From contig NZ_JAERQZ010000001.1 of the NCBI RefSeq assembly GCF_016735515.1, positions 4,266,746-4,330,745 of the forward strand: a stretch of DNA of 64,000 nt, written 5' to 3'. Below the pieces are notes generated by a model. The model made no database searches. It had not been told where the DNA came from and was given only the letters and a program-made list of their open reading frames with translations. Position numbers and translations under genes: made by a program. Positions 44,253 through 52,657 of the stretch are shown one piece after another (positions within the stretch are counted from its first letter, which is position 1; every line of letters begins with the position of its first letter). The stretch comes from Piscinibacter sp. HJYY11 (GTDB taxonomy: Bacteria > Pseudomonadota > Gammaproteobacteria > Burkholderiales > Burkholderiaceae_C).

Positions 44253-44960
44253 TCACTTCCAGGCGAACATCGGCTGGTCGAAATGCGCCACGCGGGTGGC
44301 GCGGCCTTCGAGGCACACCTCGCGGAACTGGTACAGCAGTGCCGCGGTGGGCGCGGCGATCCAGTCGGTGCCCACCGGCATGCGCAGCACGACGTGCTCG
44401 CCGTGGTCGGTGCGGTCGAGCAGCGGCGCATCGGGGCGCAGGAATTCATCGATGCGGATGCGGTGCACGCTGGCCACTTCCTGCGGGTTGGGCACGAGCT
44501 CGCGGGCCGCGCCCGCCCACACCACCACCGGCGTGATGACGAAGCCCGATCGCGTGACGTAGTCGTCGAGGCGGCCCAGCACGGCGCTCGCGTCGAGCCG
44601 CAGGTTCACTTCTTCGGCCATCTCGCGCAGCGCGGCTTCTTCAGGCGACTCGCCGGCGTCGATGCGCCCGCCCGGCAGCGCCCACTGGCCGGCATGCCGG
44701 CGCAGCTGCATCGACCGGCGCGTCAGCAGCAGGGCGGCCTGCTCGCTCCAGGTGTCGGGCCGCGGCAGGCCGCGCAACTCGGCGCCCAGGCCTTCGTCCA
44801 CGATCGCCAGCGCCACCGCCGCGGTGTGCAGTGGCGTCTCGGCGCTTGCGGCCATCAGCTCGAAGCTCAGCAGGTGCTGCTCGATCAGCGAACGCAGCGC
44901 GTCGTTGCGTGGCAGGTCGCGGTGGTGGGAGAAGGCGGAAATGGTCACTTGAGGGAACAT
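44253..44960 (-). CDS. Nudix hydrolase (CoA diphosphatase-like, NudL type)
   Basis: The 235-residue protein has its Nudix box at residues 98-120: Gly98, Glu104, REMAEE with the metal-binding glutamates, and EEVNL where Gly is usual in the last part. The preceding RRHAGQWALPGGR and the N-terminal QAALLLTRRSMQLR suit the CoA/acyl-CoA pyrophosphatase subfamily, which trims CoA to phosphopantetheine and adenosine 3',5'-diphosphate. The substrate is inferred only from this resemblance. ATG 44960 begins the more plausible N-terminus; ATG 44984 is possible. Confidence 0.85.
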   Translation of the reverse strand: MFPQVTISAFSHHRDLPRNDALRSLIEQHLLSFELMAASAETPLHTAAVALAIVDEGLGAELRGLPRPDTWSEQAALLLTRRSMQLRRHAGQWALPGGRIDAGESPEEAALREMAEEVNLRLDASAVLGRLDDYVTRSGFVITPVVVWAGAARELVPNPQEVASVHRIRIDEFLRPDAPLLDRTDHGEHVVLRMPVGTDWIAAPTAALLYQFREVCLEGRATRVAHFDQPMFAWK

Positions 44961-45007
44961 GCCGCAATTCCGGCGCTGCTGCAACCCGATCGTTCCACCC
45001 CACCGCG

Positions 45008-45319
45008 ATGCACTACCTCACCTTCGACCTGAGCGACAACGACGAGGGCGTGACCACGCTCGAAGCCCTGGCCTCCACACCGGCAGCGCAGCACGAGGCG
45101 GTGATGGCCGAGGTGCAGCAGGTGCTCGACTGGGCGTGGCGCGAGTTCCCGCACACGCACGGCGCGGCCGACGACGGCATGGACTGGGACCACGACCTGC
45201 AGGTGCAGGTAGAGGCCGGCCGCGATGGCAAGGCGTGGCACAGCGTGACGCTGACCCTGACCGGCTCGGCCCGATTCGTCGAGGCCTTCGTGGCGGCCTT
45301 CGGCGACCCCGCCGATTGA
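45008..45319 (+). CDS. Hypothetical protein (103 residues)
   Basis: Not recognised. It starts MHYLTFDLSDNDEGVTTLEA and has a ferredoxin-like strand/helix rhythm, a helix AVMAEVQQVLDWAWREFP and a C-terminal strand WHSVTLTLTGSARFVEAFVA. Acidic, soluble and without signal peptide. The frame is open further upstream (44831), but that part lies antisense to the Nudix gene, so I take ATG 45008. It converges with the membrane-protein gene seven bases downstream. Confidence 0.7.
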   Translation: MHYLTFDLSDNDEGVTTLEALASTPAAQHEAVMAEVQQVLDWAWREFPHTHGAADDGMDWDHDLQVQVEAGRDGKAWHSVTLTLTGSARFVEAFVAAFGDPAD

Positions 45320-45325
45320 CAGGCC

Positions 45326-46645
45326 TCAGGCCGGGCTGCCCCAGAGTTTCGGCTGCCAGTGCCAGCCCGAGCGGGTGACCAGCGCGCACAGCACGGTGAG
45401 CACGCCTTCGCCGTCGAGCGTGGCGGCATGGCGGCGCGGCAGCTCGGCGTGGTGCGCGTGCAGCATCAGCGGCACGGCGTTCAGTCGTCGGGGTTCGATC
45501 ATGGTGGCCTGCCAGGTGGCGGTCCACACGTACTGCGCATCGGGGCCGGCCGCGCTGTGCCAGTCGCTCGATTCGCCGACGGAGGCCATGGTGGCTTCGT
45601 CCTCGTCACGCGGTGCGTCGCCGTTCACGCGCAGCTTCTCGTGCACGTGCACGCAGCCGCGGGTGGGGTCGAGGCGCAGGGTGATCTGGTGCGTGCGGTG
45701 CGGGTCGGGCGAGGCGTCGACACGCAGGGCCGGCGCACCATCGGCCACTGCCACCTCGCTGATCTCGAACGGCCCGCCGGGGCGGCCGAGCGACAGCAGG
45801 CGGGCCTGAAGCTGCTCGGGCGTGGCCACCGGCGCGCCGCGCTGTGCCGGCACGCGGGTGGTGTGCACGCTGCCCCAGGCGATGAGCGCGACGAAGACCG
45901 CGCCGTGCAGGAGCGCCATCACAGCAAAGAACGGCCAGCGCGGCGCGGGCTCGGCCGGGGCCCGGGTGTAGCGATCGGCCGGTGCGGGCACCTGCTGGGC
46001 CGCCAGGCGCGCGAGGCCGCTGGCCATGTCGCGGGCACGCAGGTCCAGGAGGTCGGGGCCGTGCAGCTCGAGCAGCACGAAGGTCGAGCCGACGCCCACC
46101 AGCCGCCGGCCGCGGCGCCCGGCTTCGAAGAAGGGCTCGGACGGGATGCCCTGCGTGAGCATCGAGAGGTAGCGCTCGGCCGCCTCGGTGTCGTCGAAGC
46201 GGGTGAGGCGCAGTTCGGTGTGGTCGTTGAAACGGGCCGAGCGCACGAACACGATGCCGGCGCCTTGCAGCGGCGCGTCCTGCACGTCGGCCGCGCCACG
46301 CACGAGGCGCTGTGCATCGAGCACGGGGCGCTCGGGCCGCGGCGGCTCGGCGTGTGGGTCGATCGAGCCGGCCCAGAAGAGCAGCACGATGGGGCAGGCG
46401 AGCGTGGCGGCCAGCATGTGCAGCGTGTAGCGGCGCGCATCGCCGATGTCGCGCCACAGCAGGGCCAGGCCTGCCAGCGGCACCAGCGCGCAGGCGCCCA
46501 GGGCTTCGAGGTTGAGGGGGATGCCGGTGAACGCGAGCCAGGCCAGCACGGCGCCGGCGAACACCACGAGGTACGCACAGCAGACCATGCCCAGGCGGCG
46601 CACGGGATAGGCCGGCGACAGGGGGAGGGCAGGAAGGGTAGACAT
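45326..46645 (-). CDS. Membrane protein of unknown function
   Basis: The 439-residue protein has three hydrophobic helices near the N-terminus (about 17-37, 45-62 and 72-90), a soluble alpha/beta stretch (about 95-240), one more helix near 245-265 (FFAVMALLHGAVFVALIAWG) and a C-terminal beta-rich soluble domain that ends with conserved-looking Trp residues (SGWHWQPKLWG). No known domain is recognised. The frame is open to 47392, but the extension is antisense to the GST gene. ATG 46645 starts a sensible membrane N-terminus. Function unknown. Confidence 0.7.
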   Translation of the reverse strand: MSTLPALPLSPAYPVRRLGMVCCAYLVVFAGAVLAWLAFTGIPLNLEALGACALVPLAGLALLWRDIGDARRYTLHMLAATLACPIVLLFWAGSIDPHAEPPRPERPVLDAQRLVRGAADVQDAPLQGAGIVFVRSARFNDHTELRLTRFDDTEAAERYLSMLTQGIPSEPFFEAGRRGRRLVGVGSTFVLLELHGPDLLDLRARDMASGLARLAAQQVPAPADRYTRAPAEPAPRWPFFAVMALLHGAVFVALIAWGSVHTTRVPAQRGAPVATPEQLQARLLSLGRPGGPFEISEVAVADGAPALRVDASPDPHRTHQITLRLDPTRGCVHVHEKLRVNGDAPRDEDEATMASVGESSDWHSAAGPDAQYVWTATWQATMIEPRRLNAVPLMLHAHHAELPRRHAATLDGEGVLTVLCALVTRSGWHWQPKLWGSPA

Positions 46646-46816
46646 GCCGGCAGTCTGGGCGGCGGCCGTTTCGTCGGCGTTTCTCGGGCAGGCGGGGTGT
46701 GTTTCGTTTGTAGGGGGTTGCACGGGTGTCGCGCATCGCGTCGGCGACAGCGCCTGCAGCCGCTTGCTGCAAGCATGGCCCGGCCCTGCACCACGCCAAC
46801 ACCGGGAGACACACGC

Positions 46817-47428
46817 ATGAAGCTTTACAACGCCCCCATCCCCGCGCCCAACCCGCGCCGCGTGCGCATCTTCCTCGCCGAGAAGGGCCTGAGCCTGCCG
46901 CTCGAAGACGTGTCGATCCGCGACCGCGCGCACAAGTCGCCCGAGTTCCGCCAGAAGAACAGCCTCGGCCAGCTCCCGGTGCTCGAGCTCGACGACGGCA
47001 GCCACCTGTGCGAGAGCGTGGCCATCTGCCGCTACCTCGAAGAGCTGCACCCGTCGCCGCCGCTCTTCGGCCGCACGGCGCTCGAGCGCGCGACGGTCGA
47101 CATGTGGATCCGCCGCATCGAGCTGACAGTGATGACGGCGGTGGGCGCGGTCTGGGTGCACACCCACCCGTTCACCGCGCGCCTGGGCACGCAGTACAAG
47201 GACTACGGCGAATCCAACCGCGAGCGTTATGCGAAGGCCCTGCAGTGGCTGGACCGCGAGCTGGAAGGCCGCGAGTTCGTGACAGGACGCGAGTACACGA
47301 TGGCCGACATCATCGGCCTGACGACGGTCGACTTCGCCAGATTCATCGGCCTCGACATGCCGGCCGACACGCCGCACCTGCACGCCTGGCATGCGCGCGT
47401 GTCGGCGCGGCCGAGCGCCCAGGCCTGA
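46817..47428 (+). CDS. Glutathione S-transferase family protein
   Basis: The 203-residue protein has a thioredoxin-fold N-terminal domain (1-80), with the glutathione contact GQLPVLELDDG and cis-Pro, plus ESVAICRYLEE. The all-helical C-terminal domain has YTMADIIGLTTVDFA. The N-terminal NAPIPAPNPRRVRIFL has Pro/Asn where other classes have the catalytic Ser/Cys, so the chemistry is uncertain. It would conjugate glutathione to electrophiles or act as a peroxidase in the cytoplasm. GGGAG lies before ATG 46817. Single gene. Confidence 0.9.
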   Translation: MKLYNAPIPAPNPRRVRIFLAEKGLSLPLEDVSIRDRAHKSPEFRQKNSLGQLPVLELDDGSHLCESVAICRYLEELHPSPPLFGRTALERATVDMWIRRIELTVMTAVGAVWVHTHPFTARLGTQYKDYGESNRERYAKALQWLDRELEGREFVTGREYTMADIIGLTTVDFARFIGLDMPADTPHLHAWHARVSARPSAQA

Positions 47429-47514
47429 GGCGGCGAAGGGTGCCCACGGTCACGCCGTGGTCATGTGCGCTGCCTAGAGTCGGGCGCTTCGCCCCCATGG
47501 AGCCTGACGTGCCG

Positions 47515-48702
47515 ATGACCCTCTTGCGCCGCTGCGGCCTGGCCGCTGCCCTGATCCTCGCTGCCCACCTCACCACCGTCGCCCACGCCACCCCGCCGCG
47601 CGGGCCGGGGGCGGACGCAGCCCCCATCGTGATCGCCCACCGCGGCGCCAGCGGCTACGTGCCCGAGCACACGCTCGCCGCCTACTGGCTGGCCATCGAG
47701 CAGGGCGCCGATTACATCGAGCCCGACCTCGTGATCACCAAGGACGGCGTGCTGGTCGCCCGCCACGAGAACGCGATCGCGATCCTCAACGCCGACGGCT
47801 CGCTGCGCGAAGCCACCACCGACGTGCACGAGCGCCCCGAGTTCGCCTCGCGCAAGACCACCAAGCTGATCGACGGCACGAGCATCACCGGCTGGTTCAC
47901 CGAAGACTTCACGCTTGCCGAGCTGAAGACGCTGCGCGCCCGCGAGCGGCTGCCGCAGGTGCGCGTGGCCAACACGCGCTTCGACGGCATGTTCGAGGTG
48001 CCCACGCTCGACGAGGTGCTCGAGCTCGTGAAGGCCGCCAACGAGCGCCGCCGCAGGGAAGCCCGCGACGAGCGCGACGGCAAGGGCCACAAGGGCCACG
48101 CCGACGTGCGCCCGATCGGCGTCTACCCCGAGACCAAGCACCCGACCTACTTCCAGACCATCGGCCTGCCGCTCGAAGAGCCGCTGGTGCGCACGTTGCG
48201 CCGCCACGGCCACGAGGGCCGGCACGCAGCGGTGTTCATCCAGTCCTTCGAGACGGCCAACCTGCGCAAGCTGCGCCGCATGACCCAGCTGCCGCTGGTG
48301 CAGCTGCTCAACGGCTCGGGCCGCCCCTACGACTTCGTGGTGAGCGGTGACCCCCGCACCTATGCCGACCTCGCCAAGCCCGCCGGCCTGGCCGACATCG
48401 CCAGCTACGCGCAAGGCATCGGCGCCAACACCAACCTGATGATCCCGCTGGTGGGCGGCCGCCTGGGCACGCCGACCACGCTGGTCGATGATGCGCACAA
48501 GGCCGGCCTCATCGTGCACGGCTGGACCTTCCGCGCCGAAAACGTCTTCCTGCCCAACGACTTCGACGTCGGCACCGACCCCAACGCGCTCGGCCAGCTC
48601 GACGGCCAGGTGCGTGCCTTCCTCCGGCTCGGGATCGACGGCTTCTTCACCGACCACCCCTTCCTCGGCCGGCAGGCGCGCGACGCGTTCCTGAGGCCCT
48701 AA
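47515..48702 (+). CDS. glpQ: Glycerophosphodiester phosphodiesterase, periplasmic (GlpQ-like)
   Basis: The 395-residue protein has a signal peptide (LAAALILAAHLTTVAHA, cleaved near residue 25) and a GDPD TIM barrel. Catalytic and metal residues are visible: His42 (AHRGASGYVPEHT), Glu69 and Asp71 (YIEPDLV) and His84 (ARHENAI). It hydrolyses glycerophosphodiesters to sn-glycerol 3-phosphate and an alcohol in the periplasm. An insertion rich in Arg/Lys/His (ERRRREARDERDGKGHKGH) near residue 190 is unusual. In-frame starts exist at 47497 and GTG 47509; ATG 47515 gives the best signal peptide, with GGAG upstream. Confidence 0.92.
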   Translation: MTLLRRCGLAAALILAAHLTTVAHATPPRGPGADAAPIVIAHRGASGYVPEHTLAAYWLAIEQGADYIEPDLVITKDGVLVARHENAIAILNADGSLREATTDVHERPEFASRKTTKLIDGTSITGWFTEDFTLAELKTLRARERLPQVRVANTRFDGMFEVPTLDEVLELVKAANERRRREARDERDGKGHKGHADVRPIGVYPETKHPTYFQTIGLPLEEPLVRTLRRHGHEGRHAAVFIQSFETANLRKLRRMTQLPLVQLLNGSGRPYDFVVSGDPRTYADLAKPAGLADIASYAQGIGANTNLMIPLVGGRLGTPTTLVDDAHKAGLIVHGWTFRAENVFLPNDFDVGTDPNALGQLDGQVRAFLRLGIDGFFTDHPFLGRQARDAFLRP

Positions 48703-48968
48703 TCGCGACGCGTGAGCCGGTCGTCGCGCGCGTCGATCCACAGCACGGCGCAGTGGTAGCCGAAGTCGAGCGCGTCCGTGGCGCTCGCGTGGTGGCGGTC
48801 CGGCACGTCGACGGCCACCTCGTCTTCGCTCTCCGAGCCGCGCACGTGCACGCTCACCGGCCACAAGCCCAGCGGCGAGTGGGCCACGGTGGAGAGCCGC
48901 ACGCGGTGGCCGCCGTGCGCGCCGATGGCCTCGACCCGCACGCCCTGCTGGGTGATTTCGTACTTCAC
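48699..48968 (-). CDS. Hypothetical protein (89 residues)
   Basis: Not recognised. GTG 48968 has GAGG just upstream. The protein is beta-rich and acidic (MKYEITQQGVRVEAIGAHGG, then SEDEVAVDVPDR) and ends FGYHCAVLWIDARDD. It overlaps the convergent glycerophosphodiesterase by four bases and lies 31 bases after the DUF899 gene on the same strand, so the two may be co-transcribed. Confidence 0.6.
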   Translation of the reverse strand: MKYEITQQGVRVEAIGAHGGHRVRLSTVAHSPLGLWPVSVHVRGSESEDEVAVDVPDRHHASATDALDFGYHCAVLWIDARDDRLTRRD

Positions 48969-48999
48969 GCCATGTGCCTCGGTGTGCCTGGCCCTGGGC

Positions 49000-49698
49000 T
49001 CAGTACTGCAGCTTCGGGTACCAGTCGGTGCCGCGGCCGCCTGGCGTGAGGTCGAGGACGGACCAGAGGGAAGCGATGTCGGGCGCGTCGCGCGGGTCCT
49101 GGCCGGGGTCGGCCATCTCCTTCGTCATCTCGCTGGCCCAGAAGAGTCGCACCTGGTCGCCGTCGCGCTGGAAGACGGTGAGCGCCGGGTACTCGCCGTC
49201 GGGCTGCAGCAGGCCGAGATCCTTCGCGTAGTCGTCGCCCACGGTCTGCACGAAGTTGAGGTCGCGCCACCCTCGCTCCTGCGCGAAGGCGTATTGCCGG
49301 CCCACCGGCGAGCGGCTGAGGATCTTCAGCGCGACGCGCTGCTTGATGTCGGCGGCGTTGCCGTTCACCGCGCCGAGCCAGTTGGTGCACATCGGGCAGG
49401 GGCGCTCACGCTCGGGACCGTACATCCAGTAGTAGGTGACGAGCGTGTCCTTGTCGCCGAAGAGATCGATGAGCTTGCACTCGAAGCCCTGCTCGTCCTT
49501 GAAGCGGTAGTCCTTGCTGATCACCGGGCCGGGCGGCAGGGCGCGGCGCTGCTCGGTGAGCCGCGTCATGTGGCGGCGGAACTCGATCTCCTCCTGCAGC
49601 AGCTTGCGCCGTGCGTCGTCGTACTCGGGCGAAGCGCCGGGGAAGGGGGTCTTGGCATGGCGGGCCAGCTCGGCTGCGGGCGTGAGGGCTGCAGGCAT
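49000..49698 (-). CDS. DUF899 thioredoxin-like family protein
   Basis: The 232-residue protein resembles the DUF899 family: an N-terminal helix with EIEFRRHMTRLTEQRRALPPG, then YRFKDEQGF and the central YYWMYGPERERPCPMCTNW with a CPMC pair, and a C-terminal GLGTDWY-like tail (GGRGTDWYPKLQY). The fold is related to thioredoxins, but no reaction is established. AGGAG lies before ATG 49698, excluding the longer in-frame starts. It may be an oxidative-stress protein; the CPMC motif supports redox chemistry. Confidence 0.87.
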   Translation of the reverse strand: MPAALTPAAELARHAKTPFPGASPEYDDARRKLLQEEIEFRRHMTRLTEQRRALPPGPVISKDYRFKDEQGFECKLIDLFGDKDTLVTYYWMYGPERERPCPMCTNWLGAVNGNAADIKQRVALKILSRSPVGRQYAFAQERGWRDLNFVQTVGDDYAKDLGLLQPDGEYPALTVFQRDGDQVRLFWASEMTKEMADPGQDPRDAPDIASLWSVLDLTPGGRGTDWYPKLQY

Positions 49699-49840
49699 GG
49701 GCAAACTCCTGTCGAATGGCGGGCCCTGCCGGTGCGGCAACCACCGTTCCCGGGCGCGCAGGGCTGTGCGGTGGCCCCAGTAGACTCCGGCGGCTGCGGG
49801 CCGACCGGCCCGATGACCGTGATCAACCGAGGAGCTGTGC

Positions 49841-50806
49841 GTGACGAAGTGGATGCGATGGGTGGGTGCTTGTGTCGTGCTGGCTCTGGCCGGGTGTGGT
49901 GGTGGCGGCGATGCCGGTGGCGGCTCGGGCCCGGGTTTCGGCGACCCGCGAAACGGCACCTACCTCGCCTATGCGGCGAACGGCCGCATCTATGACTTCA
50001 CCGTCAACTTCGACAGCGGCACCTACCGCATGGCCGGCAACGGCATCGATGCGCAGGGCAGCTTCACGGCCGGCGGCGGCTCGTACATCATCGGCGGCAA
50101 CGCCCGCTTCCGCACCGCCACCGATCTGGTGGCCGGCGGCTTCAACTTCGGCAGCGGCGTCACGAGCTTCATCGCGGCGCGCCAGTTCGTCACCTCGGCG
50201 GCCGGTCTCACGCCGTACACCTTCAACGAGTTCGGCATCAACCTCGGCACCCCCCATACCGCCGGCGGCGCTTCTTCTCGCTTTGCCTCCGGCAGCACCC
50301 TACAGACCTGCACCGACGCCACGATCTACACGATCGCCGCCTGCCCAGCGGGATCGGTCTACACCTACGCGCTGACGTTCAACGGCAGCGACATCACGGG
50401 CGTCGACGCAGGGCACGCCAATGCCACGATCCGCTTCCGCGTGGCGCGCTCGGGCAGCACCCTGGTCTACCTGCGCGCCGAGACGCCCAGCGGCGGTGTG
50501 CCGGCCTTCCGCATCGGCTTGCCTGAGGCTGCGGGCTTGGCGGGCGGGACCTTCATCGGGGCCAGCAACGTGGGCAACTGGGCGACCACGACCCTGACGG
50601 CAGGCAGCTACGACATTGCCGGCCTGCGCGCCAATGGCGCCAACTTCAACGACGGAGCAGTCTTGTCGGCGCTCAACGCGGATCAGCCGGCTGGCATCCG
50701 CAGTGGTGTGCGATCGAGCGACGGCGTGTCGCTTCTCGTGATGCAGGGCGGCCCGCTGTCGGTGGTGGTGGGCGCAGGCGGCTACCTCGAGATTGGCCTG
50801 CAGTGA
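49841..50806 (+). CDS. Lipoprotein of unknown function
   Basis: The 321-residue protein has a signal sequence ending LAGC (Cys19), followed by a Gly-rich linker. The mature part is beta-rich, with many Gly/Ser/Thr residues and repeated strand-turn units (GTYLAYAANGRIYDFTVNFD; GTYRMAGNGIDAQGSF; SYDIAGLRANGANF), likely a beta-sandwich or beta-barrel-like domain. One cysteine pair (TCTDATIYTIAAC) may be bridged. GTG 49841 follows AGGAGCTGTGC. No family recognised. An outer-membrane or surface location is inferred. Confidence 0.78.
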   Translation: MTKWMRWVGACVVLALAGCGGGGDAGGGSGPGFGDPRNGTYLAYAANGRIYDFTVNFDSGTYRMAGNGIDAQGSFTAGGGSYIIGGNARFRTATDLVAGGFNFGSGVTSFIAARQFVTSAAGLTPYTFNEFGINLGTPHTAGGASSRFASGSTLQTCTDATIYTIAACPAGSVYTYALTFNGSDITGVDAGHANATIRFRVARSGSTLVYLRAETPSGGVPAFRIGLPEAAGLAGGTFIGASNVGNWATTTLTAGSYDIAGLRANGANFNDGAVLSALNADQPAGIRSGVRSSDGVSLLVMQGGPLSVVVGAGGYLEIGLQ

Positions 50807-50810
50807 TGCG

Positions 50811-51644
50811 CTAAAGCATGGCGAGGGAGCTCGCTCCTTCGGGTGGCGGGAAGAGCGCGTCGAGCTCGTGCAGCTCGTCGGGCGTGAGCGGCTTGTCGAG
50901 CGCCCCGGCGTTTTCCTCCACACGCGCGGGATGGCTGGTCTTGGGGATCACGATCGCGTCGCGCGCGAGCAGCCAGGCGAGCGCCACCTGCGCCGGCGTG
51001 CGGCCGGTGCGCAGGGCGAAGGCCCCGAGGCCCGGGTCGCGCAGCAGGCGGCCCTGGTCGGTGGGCGAATAGGCCATCACCGGGAGGCCGTGCTCGCGCT
51101 GCCAGGGCACGAGGTCCCACTCGATGCCGCGCTCGCCCAGGTGGTAGAGCACCTGGTTGGTCTGCACCGCAGCGCCGCCGGCCAGCGCGTGCAACTGCTT
51201 CATCTTGCGCAGGTCGAAGTTGCTCACGCCCCAGTGGCGGATCTTGCCGTCGCGCTGCAGAGCCTCGAAGGCCTGCACCGTCTCGGCGAGCGGCACGCTG
51301 CCGGGCCAGTGCAGCAGGTAGAGGTCGATGCGGTCGGTGCCCAGGCGCTTCAAGCTCGCCTCGCACGAGGCCGGCATCGCGCGCTTCGACGCGTTGTGCG
51401 GGTAGACCTTGCTGACCAGGAAGACCTCGTCGCGCCGCCCGGCGATGGCCTCGCCGATGAGGCTTTCGGAGCGGCCGTCGCCATACATCTCGGCGGTGTC
51501 GATCAGCGTGAGGCCGAGGTCGAGGCCACGTCTCAGGCTGGCGATCTCGTCGGCGCGGCGCCGCGGGTCGTCGCCGATGTTCCAAGTGCCTTGGCCGAGC
51601 GCGGCGACACGGTCGCCGCCGGGGAGGGTGATGTGCTTCGTCAT
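50811..51644 (-). CDS. Aldo/keto reductase
   Basis: The 277-residue NAD(P)H-dependent (beta/alpha)8 oxidoreductase has a complete tetrad: Asp49, Tyr54, Lys79 and His112 (DTAEMYGDG, FLVSKVYP, YLLHWPG). It reduces aldehydes or ketones in the cytoplasm. It lies 20 bases after the Bug-protein gene on the same strand and may be the last gene of the carboxylase operon. ATG codons at 51650 and 51656 are also in frame; 51644 begins the conserved core. Confidence 0.92.
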   Translation of the reverse strand: MTKHITLPGGDRVAALGQGTWNIGDDPRRRADEIASLRRGLDLGLTLIDTAEMYGDGRSESLIGEAIAGRRDEVFLVSKVYPHNASKRAMPASCEASLKRLGTDRIDLYLLHWPGSVPLAETVQAFEALQRDGKIRHWGVSNFDLRKMKQLHALAGGAAVQTNQVLYHLGERGIEWDLVPWQREHGLPVMAYSPTDQGRLLRDPGLGAFALRTGRTPAQVALAWLLARDAIVIPKTSHPARVEENAGALDKPLTPDELHELDALFPPPEGASSLAML

Positions 51645-51664
51645 GCACATCACCATAGCCCGAT

Positions 51665-52657
51665 TCACTCCAGAGAGACGGCCTCGCGCTGAATGACCGC
51701 ACCCCAGGAAGCCACTTCGCGCTCGATGCGCTTGCCGAAGGTGGCCGGGTCCGACATCAGCGGATCGCCACTGGCGGCGAGCACGGCGCGGGCCTTCTCG
51801 TCCTTGAGCACGGCCTGCGCGACGGCGTGGACCTTCTGCACGATCTGCGGCGGCGTACCGGCCGGCGCCAGCATGCCGGTCCAGAAGGTCACCACCACGT
51901 CGGGGTAGCCGGCTTCCACCACGGTGGGCACCTCGGGCAGCTGCGCCATGCGCTTGGTGGCCGTCACGGCAATCGGCTTGAGCTTGCCGGCTTTGATGTG
52001 CGGCACGCCGGCCCAGGTGTCGAAGAGCAGGTCGATCTCGCCGCTCATCGTGGCGAGCTGCGCCGCCGCCGCGCTCTTGTAGGGGATGTGCGTGGTCTTC
52101 ACCTCGGCCTTGTTGGAGAGCATGGCCATCGACAGGTGGCCGATGTTGCCCGGGCCGGCCGAGCCATAGCTGAGCTTGCCTTCGTTCTTCTTCGCATAGG
52201 CCACGACGTCCTTCAGCGACTGCACGTTGTGCTTCTGCGCCCACTCGGGGTTGGCCACGACGATGAAGGGCGCGTCGAGCACCATCGTCACCGGCGTGAA
52301 GTCGCTGGTCTTGTACGAGATCTTCTTGTAGATCTGCGGGTTGATCGTGATGCTGCTGGAGTTGGTGATGACGAAGGTGTAGCCGTCGCCGGGCAGGCGT
52401 GCGGCGGTCGACAGGCCGAGCACGCCGTTGGCGCCGGCCAGGTTCTCCACGATCACGGTCTGGTTGAGGGCCTTGGCCATGTGGTCGGAGATCACGCGGG
52501 CCACCGTGTCGGTGAACGAGCCTGCGGGGAAGGGCACGATGATCTTGATCGGCTTGCTGGGCCAGTTGTCTTGCGCGACGGCCGGTGCCGCAAGGCTGGC
52601 GCCGAACACGAGCGCCGAGGCCAGGGCCAGGCGGCGGCTGAGGGATGCGGGCTTCAT
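51665..52657 (-). CDS. Bug-family (TctC-like) periplasmic substrate-binding protein
   Basis: The 330-residue protein has a signal peptide cleaved after AVA (residue 28). The mature protein starts with the Bug hallmark WPSKPIKIIVPFPAGSFTDTVAR and later shows GSAGPGNIGHLS and IPYKSAAAA. Bug proteins bind carboxylated ligands in the periplasm, often for tripartite tricarboxylate (TctAB) transport or for sensing; no TctAB gene lies in this window. The start overlaps the CoA-transferase stop (ATGA), tying ligand binding to the CoA-transferase/carboxylase operon. The ligand is unknown, probably a carboxylic acid handled by the same operon. Confidence 0.94.
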   Translation of the reverse strand: MKPASLSRRLALASALVFGASLAAPAVAQDNWPSKPIKIIVPFPAGSFTDTVARVISDHMAKALNQTVIVENLAGANGVLGLSTAARLPGDGYTFVITNSSSITINPQIYKKISYKTSDFTPVTMVLDAPFIVVANPEWAQKHNVQSLKDVVAYAKKNEGKLSYGSAGPGNIGHLSMAMLSNKAEVKTTHIPYKSAAAAQLATMSGEIDLLFDTWAGVPHIKAGKLKPIAVTATKRMAQLPEVPTVVEAGYPDVVVTFWTGMLAPAGTPPQIVQKVHAVAQAVLKDEKARAVLAASGDPLMSDPATFGKRIEREVASWGAVIQREAVSLE

